21,634 nucleotides of DNA from JBBRQP01 sp038226175. Its GTDB lineage: Bacteria; Cyanobacteriota; Cyanobacteriia; Gloeobacterales; Anthocerotibacteraceae. How positions within the stretch are numbered: the stretch's first letter is position 1; every line of letters begins with the position of its first letter. The translations under genes and the position numbers were made by a program. The stretch lies in assembly GCA_038226175.1 (NCBI GenBank), contig JBBRQP010000051.1:1-21634 (forward strand), given 5' to 3'. The notes under the pieces were generated by a model, which saw only the letters and a list, made by a program, of their open reading frames with translations, made no database searches and was not told the DNA's origin. Positions 15,574 to 21,634 of the stretch are shown here, piece after piece.

Positions 15574-16730
15574 AGCTGCAAATGGGCGAGAGTTTCCAAT
15601 AAATAATCAAGCATCCACCGCTCATGGGTTGCCATCACCGAGAAGCGAATACGGCTCGTCGCAACCGTTGGCGGACGAATCGCCGGAGCAAAAATACCCG
15701 CTTGGGTCAAAGCTAGATCTATCGTCACCGCTGCTTCTAAACTCCCCACATCCCAGCAGAGAATTGCCGAGTCTGAGGGAAAAAGTTTTAGACCCAACGC
15801 CGTTAGCCCCTGTTTGAGGTAGGTAATATTGTCCCAAAGCTGGGCTTGTAACCAAGGTTCTTGTTGAATAATCTGGACTGCTGTTAGGGCTGCTGCCGTA
15901 TCTGCTGCCGTTAGACCCGTCGAATACACCCAAGTCCGTGCCCGATGCCGTAAAAAGTCAATCAGCACCCGAGAGCCGCAAACATAGCCCCCCAACGCTC
16001 CTAAGGCTTTACTCAAGGTTCCAGTCTCGATCAGCGGTTGGTCACATAATGCCAGTGCGGCTACCGCCCCTGCACCGTGCCGACCTAACACACCTGTGCC
16101 ATGGGCTTCATCGACGAGCATCATGCAGTCGTAGCGTTGTGCTAAGGCCAAAATTTCTGGCAAAGGTGCCAAGTCCCCGTCCATACTAAAGACGCTATCT
16201 GTGACAATCAGGGCGCGGCGGAAATGTTGGCGTTTTTCTTGTAATAGCTGTTCGAGAGCAGCCATCTGGCTATGCGGATAGGCAATCAGGGCGGCTTGAG
16301 AGAGCGCGACACCACTACGCAAACTGGAATGATTAAATTCATCACTGAACACCACATCACGCGCCCCAACTAAGGCACTAATCGTCCCCATATTGGCAAG
16401 ATAGCCCGAGGAAAACACTAAGGCAGCTTGGGTACCTTTCCACTGCACAAGGGCGGTCTCTAGGGCTTGATGTAACGCGAGATGCCCACTCAGTAGCTGT
16501 GAACCTGTACTACCAGTGCCGTAAGTATGAATTGCGGCGATGGCCTGCGCACTAAGGCGAGCATCACCCGCTAAACCTAAATAATTATTACTGGCAAAAT
16601 TAAGAACTTCACGCCCATCAAGACAAATGCTTGACCCCACCCGACTACTGGTTACACGAACCCTCCGCTGCCAACCTGCCCGAATAATCGTATCCTGCGC
16701 TGTAGCTAGCCAGCCGTAGGGATCGGGCAT
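15570..16730 (-). CDS. bioF: 8-amino-7-oxononanoate synthase (BioF)
   Basis: This 386-aa PLP enzyme of the alpha-oxoamine synthase family condenses pimeloyl-ACP/CoA with L-alanine to give 8-amino-7-oxononanoate in biotin synthesis. FASNNYLGLA is at 45-54, GTGSTGSQLLSGH at 71-83, VDEAHGTGVLG at 206-216, and the PLP lysine is K241 in ETGTLSKALGALGG. Glycine C-acetyltransferase (Kbl) is a close relative, but the coupling to birA favours BioF. The start codon overlaps the atpC stop (TAATG) by 1 nt. Codon use is like the neighbouring genes and the length is normal. Confidence 0.92.
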   Translation of the reverse strand: MPDPYGWLATAQDTIIRAGWQRRVRVTSSRVGSSICLDGREVLNFASNNYLGLAGDARLSAQAIAAIHTYGTGSTGSQLLSGHLALHQALETALVQWKGTQAALVFSSGYLANMGTISALVGARDVVFSDEFNHSSLRSGVALSQAALIAYPHSQMAALEQLLQEKRQHFRRALIVTDSVFSMDGDLAPLPEILALAQRYDCMMLVDEAHGTGVLGRHGAGAVAALALCDQPLIETGTLSKALGALGGYVCGSRVLIDFLRHRARTWVYSTGLTAADTAAALTAVQIIQQEPWLQAQLWDNITYLKQGLTALGLKLFPSDSAILCWDVGSLEAAVTIDLALTQAGIFAPAIRPPTVATSRIRFSVMATHERWMLDYLLETLAHLQL

Positions 16731-17125
16731 TAACCGCCTGCTGCGCGGATTTGGGCATCAGCCCGTTGGAGATTAGTCTGAGCAAGCAGGAGGTCAGATT
16801 TATCTTGACTAGTGGCGAGCATTTGCTCGGCAGCCGCTCGGGCAGCACGGGCTTTTTCGATATCAATTTGGTCACCACGCTCAGCGCGATTGACCAATAC
16901 AGTCACTTCATTATTTTCAACTTCGGCAAAGCCCCGGTCAATGGCGATCCGGGCAGATTGGTTACCCATGCGTATTTGCAAGACTCCGATATTTAAGCCC
17001 GTCAACAGGGGAGCGTGGTTACTGAGAATGCCGAGTTGCCCGGATTGGCTAGGGAGGATGACTTCATCGACTTCTTGATCCCAAACAATTTTATCTGGGG
17101 CAATAATTTTTAATTTCAGAGCCAT
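16730..17125 (-). CDS. atpC: ATP synthase F1 epsilon subunit
   Basis: The 131-aa subunit belongs to the F1 central stalk, contacts gamma and the c-ring, and can inhibit ATP hydrolysis. The N-terminal beta-barrel domain includes LKIIAPDKIVWDQEVDEVIL, QLGILSNHAPLLTGLNIGVL and RGFAEVENNEVTVLVNRAE. The C-terminal part is an Ala-rich helical hairpin (EKARAARAAAEQML). Length is typical. In cyanobacteria this gene (often called atpE) commonly follows the beta-subunit gene directly. Here the upstream neighbour is the divergent crtE, so the gene is detached from the other ATP synthase genes and instead leads the biotin genes bioF-birA. Confidence 0.93.
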   Translation of the reverse strand: MALKLKIIAPDKIVWDQEVDEVILPSQSGQLGILSNHAPLLTGLNIGVLQIRMGNQSARIAIDRGFAEVENNEVTVLVNRAERGDQIDIEKARAARAAAEQMLATSQDKSDLLLAQTNLQRADAQIRAAGG

Positions 17126-17275
17126 GAGGGATTTCCGGGTGCAGTTGGTATTTATTTTATCATTAGTGCTGTGCTGATGGTGCGAGCAAGACCGGGAGCC
17201 GGGTCACAGTTTGAGCTTAAAAAACATAGGAGCGGCAATCATCCTAGAATAAAAGAGTCTGCCTAAACATCCCCT

Positions 17276-18163
17276 ATGAATTTTGACCTGACAGCCTATC
17301 TCACGCAACGTAAGTCTCAGGTAGAACTAGCCCTTGACCAGTTGGTGCCTCCGGGTCATCCGCCAACGCTGTATGAGGCGATGCGCTACTCGCTATTGGC
17401 TGGCGGCAAACGGCTCAGACCGATTTTATGTTTGGCGAGTTGTGAGATGTTGGGCGGCACAGATAGCTTAGCGATGCCTACGGCCTGTGCTTTAGAGATG
17501 ATTCACACAATGTCGCTGATCCATGATGATTTGCCAGCGATGGATAATGACGACCTACGGCGGGGGATGCCGACCAATCATGTGCAATTTGGTGAGGCTA
17601 TGGCAATTTTGGCGGGGGATGCGCTACTGGCTTTTGCCTTTCAGGTGATTGCCGAAAAAACACCCCCCGCAGTCAGCCGTGAACAGGTTTTAGATGTCAT
17701 AATTCGGGTCGGACGCGCAGCAAGTGGGCCAGGAATTGTCGGTGGTCAGGTGATGGATTTGGAATCTGAGGGTAAGTTGATTCCCCTAGCAACTTTGCAA
17801 GCCTTACATTCGCGTAAAACCGGAGCTTTATTAGAAGCAGCGGTGGTCTGTGGCGGCGTACTCGCAGGTGCCAAGCCAGACATACTCGCAGATTTGCGGG
17901 ATTACGCACTCAAAATCGGTTTAGCCTTCCAAATTGTCGATGATGTTTTAGATATTACTGGCACATCCGCCAAAATCGGTAAAACTATTGGTAAGGATGT
18001 CGCGGTTCAAAAAGCAACCTATCCTAGTCTATTGGGCCTAAAACCTTCTCAGGAATTGGCACAACAGCTGGTGATCGAAGCAAAAGCTCATTTGGCAGCC
18101 TTTGGAACTGCTGCGGTGCCGCTATTGGCGTTAGCGGATTTCATCGTGCAGCGCGAACACTAG
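17276..18163 (+). CDS. crtE: Geranylgeranyl diphosphate synthase (CrtE/GGPS)
   Basis: This 295-aa trans-prenyltransferase chains isopentenyl units to geranylgeranyl diphosphate, the precursor of carotenoids and of the phytyl tails of chlorophyll and phylloquinone. The substrate-binding GGKRLRP is at 43-49, the first Asp-rich motif DDLPAMDNDD at 84-93 with the following LRRGMPTNH, and the second Asp-rich block FQIVDDVLDITG near 217-228. Small residues before the first motif (the EMIHTMSLIH region) agree with a long-chain C20 product, but chain length is inferred. It is divergent from atpC over 150 nt and precedes the next gene by only 8 nt. Confidence 0.93.
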   Translation: MNFDLTAYLTQRKSQVELALDQLVPPGHPPTLYEAMRYSLLAGGKRLRPILCLASCEMLGGTDSLAMPTACALEMIHTMSLIHDDLPAMDNDDLRRGMPTNHVQFGEAMAILAGDALLAFAFQVIAEKTPPAVSREQVLDVIIRVGRAASGPGIVGGQVMDLESEGKLIPLATLQALHSRKTGALLEAAVVCGGVLAGAKPDILADLRDYALKIGLAFQIVDDVLDITGTSAKIGKTIGKDVAVQKATYPSLLGLKPSQELAQQLVIEAKAHLAAFGTAAVPLLALADFIVQREH

Positions 18164-18171
18164 GAGGATCA

Positions 18172-18630
18172 ATGCCGGATAACACCTTCTTGACCCTGCT
18201 GGATAACCACGTTTTGCGGGTGGCGCTCTTGGCAGGATTTCTTGCCCAAGGCATTAAGCTCATTCTCTCGTTGATTCAGACGGGTAAGCTAAATTTGCGG
18301 GTCTTGGTCTCGTCAGGGGGGATGCCTAGCTCCCATTCGGCTTTGGTGACCGCTCTCGCCACAGGTGTTGGGCGGACGAGTAATTGGAATAGCAATGAAT
18401 TTGCCATTGCCGCGACCTTCGCTTTTATTGTCATGTATGATGCGGCAGGGGTACGGCGGGCAGCGGGCAAACAGGCACGAGTTTTGAATATTATTCTCGA
18501 AGAGCTATTTAGCGAAAAACCTTATCTTTCTGAAGAACGTCTCAAAGAATTACTCGGTCATACGCCGATTCAGGTTTTTGCGGGGGCGGCTTTGGGGATA
18601 GCATTTATGTGGATACTGGGGCCGACCTGA
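18172..18630 (+). CDS. Divergent PAP2-family membrane protein (DUF212)
   Basis: This 152-aa membrane protein contains SSGGMPSSHSALVTALA near residues 43-60 and MYDAAGVRRAAGKQA near 87-101. These resemble the SxxH and Arg/His phosphatase motifs of PAP2 enzymes and define the divergent PAP2 / DUF212 family. Three to four hydrophobic segments are seen. AGGAGG lies 5 nt before the ATG, and the gene starts 8 nt after crtE, so the two are almost certainly co-transcribed. A prenyl- or lipid-phosphate phosphatase role linked to the crtE product is plausible from family and context, but unproven. Its stop overlaps the next ATG (TGATG). Confidence 0.88.
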   Translation: MPDNTFLTLLDNHVLRVALLAGFLAQGIKLILSLIQTGKLNLRVLVSSGGMPSSHSALVTALATGVGRTSNWNSNEFAIAATFAFIVMYDAAGVRRAAGKQARVLNIILEELFSEKPYLSEERLKELLGHTPIQVFAGAALGIAFMWILGPT

Positions 18631-19496
18631 TGGATACCTTTGACAAAGTAGATTTTCCTTGGCAATTTCGGCAAGTGCGCGCCAATGGTTTGTCGTTTCA
18701 TTGTGCGCATATGGGCGAAGGCCCTTTAGTTTTGTTACTCCACGGTTTCCCCGAATGTTGGTATAGTTGGCGCTACCAAATTCCAGTGTTGGCGCGATAC
18801 TATCAGGTGGTCGTACCGGATCTGCGGGGCTATAACCTATCAAGTAAACCTACAGAAACCAGTGCTTATTTACTCGATTATCTCGTCGAAGATGTGGTGG
18901 CACTCGCCCGGGCTTGGGGCGCGAGTCAATTTCGGTTGGTCGGTCATGATTGGGGAGCAATGGTCGCCTGGGCAACAGCCTTGCGCCATCCCTATCGGGT
19001 CACCAAACTTGCCGCATTACAAGTCCCTCCCCCAAAGGCTTGGCGCGATAATCTGACCCCTCAGCAGATCGCGGCTAGTTTTTATATCGCGCTCTTTCAG
19101 GTGCCTGGTCTGGCGGAGTGGCAGTTGAGCGCCAATGATTATCGACAAATTCGGGCAGTATTTACCCACCCGAGTGTACGTCCAGGGCAAATTACGGCTG
19201 AGGATATTCAATATTATGTGGAGGCGATTAAGCGGGGTTCACTGACGGCAATGCTCAATTATTATCGGGCTAATTTCCCGCTGGGCTTTGCTCCGGATTT
19301 GCAAACGGCGGTGCAGGTGCCGACCTTATTTATTTATGGGGAAGATGATTTTGCGATTACACCAGATTTGACCTACCGTTTGGATCGCTATGTGCTTTCT
19401 GATTATCAGGAACTTCGCATTCCTCAGTGTGGGCATTGGTCACAACAGGAGTGTCCAGAATTAATCAATGAGGCGTTACTAAAATTTTTGGTGTAG
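18630..19496 (+). CDS. Alpha/beta hydrolase, epoxide-hydrolase-like
   Basis: From ATG 18630, which overlaps the stop of the preceding gene by 1 nt, the product has 288 aa. I prefer this start to the upstream in-frame ATG 18609. The oxyanion motif HGFPECWYSW starts at 38, DLRGYNLSSKP is at 64-74, the nucleophile elbow GHDWGA has Asp107, YGEDD provides the acid at about 239-240, and CGHW the base His269. Tyrosines in the lid (NYYRANFP, 210-217) fit the epoxide-hydrolase pattern, in which Tyr residues hold the epoxide oxygen. Haloalkane dehalogenase or another Asp-nucleophile hydrolase remains possible. Co-transcription with crtE and the PAP2-like gene suggests a link to isoprenoid metabolism, but the substrate cannot be read from sequence. 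Confidence 0.87.
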   Translation: MDTFDKVDFPWQFRQVRANGLSFHCAHMGEGPLVLLLHGFPECWYSWRYQIPVLARYYQVVVPDLRGYNLSSKPTETSAYLLDYLVEDVVALARAWGASQFRLVGHDWGAMVAWATALRHPYRVTKLAALQVPPPKAWRDNLTPQQIAASFYIALFQVPGLAEWQLSANDYRQIRAVFTHPSVRPGQITAEDIQYYVEAIKRGSLTAMLNYYRANFPLGFAPDLQTAVQVPTLFIYGEDDFAITPDLTYRLDRYVLSDYQELRIPQCGHWSQQECPELINEALLKFLV

Positions 19497-19800
19497 CTAA
19501 AGCGGCTCGTTTGAACGCAGGATCATACGGCAAACGTCTTAAAGTATGCGCTGATTTTTGGAGTTCTTTTATGAACTGTATATTTACTCGGTATGGAGAA
19601 TAATAAATTGGATATGTTAGCTCAAGAAGCAATTGTTGAGTTTTGAGTAGGGTATCGATTTTCATAATGGTTATCGGAAAACACAGCGAGGGCTTATCTT
19701 ATTTGTAATCCGTTTATTGGGAAATGATGAAGAATATTAAAGTAATTGCAATAAATATACGAGCAAGGTTGGGTTTTTTGGTGTTTGTGAAATGAGCAGT

Positions 19801-19924
19801 TGATATCAAATTTGGATGATTAGCCTGCCAATTCTTCCCTCTAGGCTGGGGAGGCAAGGAATATGGCTTCTCTTGGGGCAGGGGCTGCTAGCGTATATTA
19901 GCTGACTAACCCAATTTGATGTCA
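19801..19924. repeat. MITE-like 124-bp element with imperfect terminal inverted repeats
   Basis: TGATATCAAATTTGG at the left end is the near reverse complement of CCCAATTTGATGTCA at the right end. Extended to 24 positions per arm, 18 agree. CAGT is found directly before the element (19797-19800) and across its right end (19923-19926), which could be a short target duplication. The interior is GC-richer and non-coding. A non-autonomous miniature transposable element is the best guess. Confidence 0.45.
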
Positions 19925-19988
19925 GTGCTTGTACACGGTTGAAGATAGGAAGTCAATTTAATAGTCTGATTGATTTGGAGTATGGGGA

Positions 19989-20024
19989 AGCAATAGCAAG
20001 ACTGTCTTGCCATTGCTCAGTTTT
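19989..20024 (+). terminator. Strong long-stem hairpin with short T-run
   Basis: The arms 19989-20002 and 20004-20017 are inverted repeats matching at 13 of 14 positions (AGCAAT, one mismatch, GCAAGAC). TTTT follows at 20021-20024. A second hairpin, ATAGTC-CGTA-GACTAT, lies at 20026-20041. On the plus strand this resembles an intrinsic terminator, but it is about 490 nt after the nearest gene. It directly abuts the degenerate end of the CRISPR-like repeats. Confidence 0.4.
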
Positions 20025-20038
20025 CATAGTCCGTAGAC

Positions 20039-20148
20039 TATAAGCCCCGCTCAGCTCTTAAAGAAAGATCCACTTCTTTCTACCCTTAGCAACATTTTTG
20101 ATAGAGGCGGAGTTTCCATTAGTTCAACTCTTAAAGTAAAGATACACT
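20039..20148 (-). CRISPR. Degenerate CRISPR-like repeats, leader-distal end
   Basis: A repeat at 20112-20148 begins GTTTCCATTAGTTCAA and continues CTCTTAAAGTAAAGAT. A second copy at 20039-20075 keeps only the second half (CTCTTAAAGAAAGATC). Their starts are 73 nt apart, leaving a 36-nt unrelated stretch between them, like a spacer. Read on the minus strand the repeats end in TAATGGAAAC, resembling the GAAAC-type ends of many cyanobacterial CRISPR repeats. Decay of the outermost copy fits the terminal, leader-distal end of an array. No cas gene is in the window. Confidence 0.45.
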
Positions 20149-21371
20149 TGTCACCTCGACAGGAGGGATTAACGGCGTTTTCCGTTGTTCGCTTTGCGCT
20201 AAGGCCCATGCAGTTACACCCGCGAATATGAGACCGAGCGGGGTTTTTCCTGCGGGCAAGCCTAACCTCTGCAACGCCTGCCCCCTTTAGTGATGCATGC
20301 GGCTTCCGCCAGTCGCCGCATTGATCGATCGCGTTAAGTCGCGATGTCCACCACGATCTTGCCGCCCGCTCGACCACTTTTGGAAATCTCCAGCGCCTCC
20401 TTGACCCGATCGAGCGGTAGCACCATCGCCACGCGTGCCTTCAGCTCGCCAACTTCAACCATGCCGCAAATCTTTGAGAGCTGCGCCGTGTTCGGCGTGC
20501 ACTGAACCCGTTCGACGCGGAAACCATGCCGGCGCGAGGCATCGTCAGGAAATGCCACCACGGTTACCAAGAAGCCACCCTGCTTCACCGTCTTCAGCGC
20601 CCGTTGGAAAACCTCGCCACCGACGGTGTCGCAAACGACATCCATGTCACGCACCACATCCTCGAAGGTTTGCGTTGTGTGGTCGATGACTTCGTCGGCT
20701 CCGAGATCACGCACATATGCTTCATTTGCACCCGACGCCATCGCCGTAACGTGGGCGCCCTTGGCCTTTGCGAGCTGCACGGCCATCGAGCCGACACTGC
20801 CCGAGCCGTTCGTGATGAACAGGCGTTGGCCTTTCTCGAGTCCGGCCGCATCGAACATCGACTGCCAAGCGGTCAGGGCACCCAGCGGCACGGCCGACGC
20901 CTGAATCGCATCGACATTGGCAGGCTTGTGGGCGATGCTGCTCGCTTTGGCGACCGCGTATTCGGCAAAGCCGCCAATGCTAGTGACGCCGTAGACTTCA
21001 TCACCGACCTCGAAACCGGAAACGTCGGCGCCCAACTTCTCGATCGTGCCGACGATCTCTCCACCTAAGATGATAGGGAGGTGCATGCCCATGCGTTGAC
21101 CAGCCCCGTCGCGAATTTTCCAATCCACCGGGTTCACGCCGGCGGCCTGAACTTTCACAAGCACTTCCCCCGACCTGGGTTCCGGGATGTCGATGTCGAG
21201 GATCTTCACGACCTCGTTGTCTCCGTATTCGCGAATGATCACGGCCTTCATGATAGTGTCTCCTTTCGTTTTGCTCGATGTTCAACGGAACCGTTGGTAG
21301 CAGCGTGTTCTGGCGACGTAACGCCAATCGATATCGCGCAGAGGCCAGTTTTGGACGGTTCGTTCATTTTA
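20149..21371. mobile_element. GC-rich 1.2-kb block inserted between CRISPR-like repeats
   Basis: Base composition changes sharply just after the repeat ending at 20148 and changes back just before the repeat starting at 21372. The block carries a single minus-strand oxidoreductase gene and about 185 nt of GC-rich sequence behind it. That tail includes the hairpin arms ATGCGGC and GCCGCAT (on the minus strand) right after the stop codon. No transposase or integrase is inside. I infer acquired DNA; the mechanism is unknown. Confidence 0.5.
20334..21251 (-). CDS. NADP-dependent MDR oxidoreductase (quinone-oxidoreductase-like), probably transferred
   Basis: This 305-aa medium-chain dehydrogenase/reductase lacks zinc ligands and has the quinone-reductase layout. 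The N-terminal GroES-like part includes VQAAGVNPVDWKIRDG at 35-50 and GGEIVGTIEKLG at 63-74. A Rossmann domain follows, with the dinucleotide loop NGSGSVGSMAVQLAKAKGA starting at 148. The C terminus has GRAGGKIVVDI. It likely reduces quinones or enones with NADPH. AAGGAG stands 8 nt before the ATG. Its codons are strongly G/C-ending, unlike every other gene here, which points to transfer from a high-GC bacterium. The gene fills the block bounded by CRISPR-like repeats, and its TAA stop lies inside an attC-like ACTTAAC. Confidence 0.88.
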   Translation of the reverse strand: MKAVIIREYGDNEVVKILDIDIPEPRSGEVLVKVQAAGVNPVDWKIRDGAGQRMGMHLPIILGGEIVGTIEKLGADVSGFEVGDEVYGVTSIGGFAEYAVAKASSIAHKPANVDAIQASAVPLGALTAWQSMFDAAGLEKGQRLFITNGSGSVGSMAVQLAKAKGAHVTAMASGANEAYVRDLGADEVIDHTTQTFEDVVRDMDVVCDTVGGEVFQRALKTVKQGGFLVTVVAFPDDASRRHGFRVERVQCTPNTAQLSKICGMVEVGELKARVAMVLPLDRVKEALEISKSGRAGGKIVVDIAT

Positions 21372-21483
21372 GTTTCCATTAATTCAACTCTTTAGGTAAA
21401 GAGCCATCAAGTATCACCTTTTAGCTTCAGACCAAAAGCAGATCGAGTTTCCATTAGTTCAACTCTTTAGGTAAAGAGCCATC
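21372..21483 (-). CRISPR. Two CRISPR-like repeats with one 38-nt spacer
   Basis: Two 37-nt copies, at 21372-21408 and 21447-21483, differ at one position. Each begins GTTTCCATTARTTCAA, contains the dyad CTCTTTAGGTAAAGAG (7-bp arms), and ends CCATC. The 38 nt between them is unrelated sequence, giving a 75-nt unit typical of CRISPR arrays. The array direction is minus, because the GGAAAC end is 3' on that strand and the decayed copies lie at 20039-20148. To the right the array is cut off by transposase-bearing DNA, so leader and cas genes are not visible. Confidence 0.55.
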
Positions 21484-21506
21484 CGAGAGTACCTATACAG
21501 CGGTTT

Positions 21507-21634
21507 TCATACGGATGTACCAAGATAACCAGAGTGAGTGAACCAACCTTTCGCATCAGTTTCTGTAATACGCTTTAGCCCTTGTCCTATCGCTTCTTCA
21601 AGACTTTCTTTGTCACGCTTGCCTTGGGAGCGTA
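21507..21634 (-). pseudogene. IS630-family transposase, C-terminal part (cut by window edge)
   Basis: On the minus strand an open frame runs from the window edge to TGA at 21507-21509, encoding 41 residues. It includes LEEAIGQGLKRITETDAKGW followed by FTHSGYLG. The pattern of a helix, then DAxxWFxHxGY at the C terminus, is typical of IS630-type transposases of cyanobacteria. Only the end of the gene is in the window, so intactness is unknown. Downstream, CCTATACAGCGGTTTTC (21492-21508) looks like the inverted-repeat end of such an element. It is preceded by TA at 21490-21491, the target dinucleotide of this family. Confidence 0.7.

Larger units (their letters stand above)
19497..20038. other. 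AT-rich non-coding stretch after the crtE operon
   Basis: No convincing gene is present. A minus-strand frame of 66 codons (19465-19665) lacks a ribosome-binding site and overlaps the hydrolase end. The stretch does contain an imperfect inverted-repeat element (19801-19924) and two consecutive hairpins (19989-20041), listed separately. Base composition is clearly more AT-rich than the GC-rich block that starts near 20150. Confidence 0.55.

Noticed and set aside
18609..18629. Earlier ATG for the epoxide-hydrolase-like protein
   Set aside because: The TGATG overlap at 18628-18632 is the usual coupling arrangement, and the extra seven residues are inside the preceding gene.
19465..19665. 66-codon minus-strand frame after the hydrolase
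   Set aside because: It has no ribosome-binding site and no recognisable family, and it overlaps the hydrolase 3' end. A small real gene cannot be fully excluded.
20051..20377. 108-codon minus-strand frame through the CRISPR-like repeats
   Set aside because: It crosses the oxidoreductase end, the hairpins and two repeat units; its composition shifts midway and no ribosome-binding site is seen.
20526..21068. 180-codon plus-strand frame opposite the oxidoreductase gene
   Set aside because: It lies antisense to a clear MDR enzyme in GC-rich DNA, where long shadow frames are expected; it has no recognisable motif.

Overview
The window reads as cyanobacterial chromosome. It carries a magnesium-chelatase ChlH, a high-light-inducible (one-helix chlorophyll-binding) protein, a cytochrome b6f subunit IV (PetD)-like protein, the phylloquinone pair menG-menA, the crtE/divergent-PAP2 pair and an F1-epsilon subunit. 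The core genes have moderate GC. I cannot name the genus with confidence.

Layout. 1-640 is a scar of mobile DNA: the 3' end of an IS630-type transposase, followed by an orphan Imm8-like immunity gene broken by an in-frame TGA. 690-4084 (minus) is a tightly overlapping operon, TPR protein - menG - menA. 4352-5609 (plus) is a probable operon of a HLIP, an 82-aa protein with a degenerate HLIP-like helix, and a Tat-targeted dienelactone-hydrolase-fold protein that lacks two catalytic residues. 5671-12706 (minus) holds chlH, murJ and pgk. 12707-13748 holds a long, potentially structured leader and a PetD-like three-helix protein with a Pro/Ala-rich N-terminal extension of about 100 residues. 13805-14782 has two small genes of unknown function. 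14845-17125 (minus) is atpC-bioF-birA with 1-nt and 4-nt overlaps. 17276-19496 (plus) is crtE - divergent PAP2 - epoxide-hydrolase-like alpha/beta hydrolase.

19497-21634 is an accessory region. It contains a 124-bp imperfect inverted-repeat element, strong hairpins, and CRISPR-like repeats. Two good copies and two degenerate copies, each pair spaced 73-75 nt apart, bracket a 1.2-kb GC-rich block with one MDR oxidoreductase gene. The window ends in the 3' part of another IS630-type transposase.

Functionally the core is pigment and quinone biology: phylloquinone for photosystem I (menG, menA), chlorophyll synthesis (chlH), chlorophyll photoprotection (hli), the geranylgeranyl precursor for phytyl tails and carotenoids (crtE), and electron transfer (PetD-like). 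The observations most worth a second look are the GC-rich gene inside a CRISPR-like array, the extended PetD-like protein with its structured leader, the HLIP / HLIP-like / pseudo-hydrolase cluster, and the TGA-interrupted orphan immunity gene.
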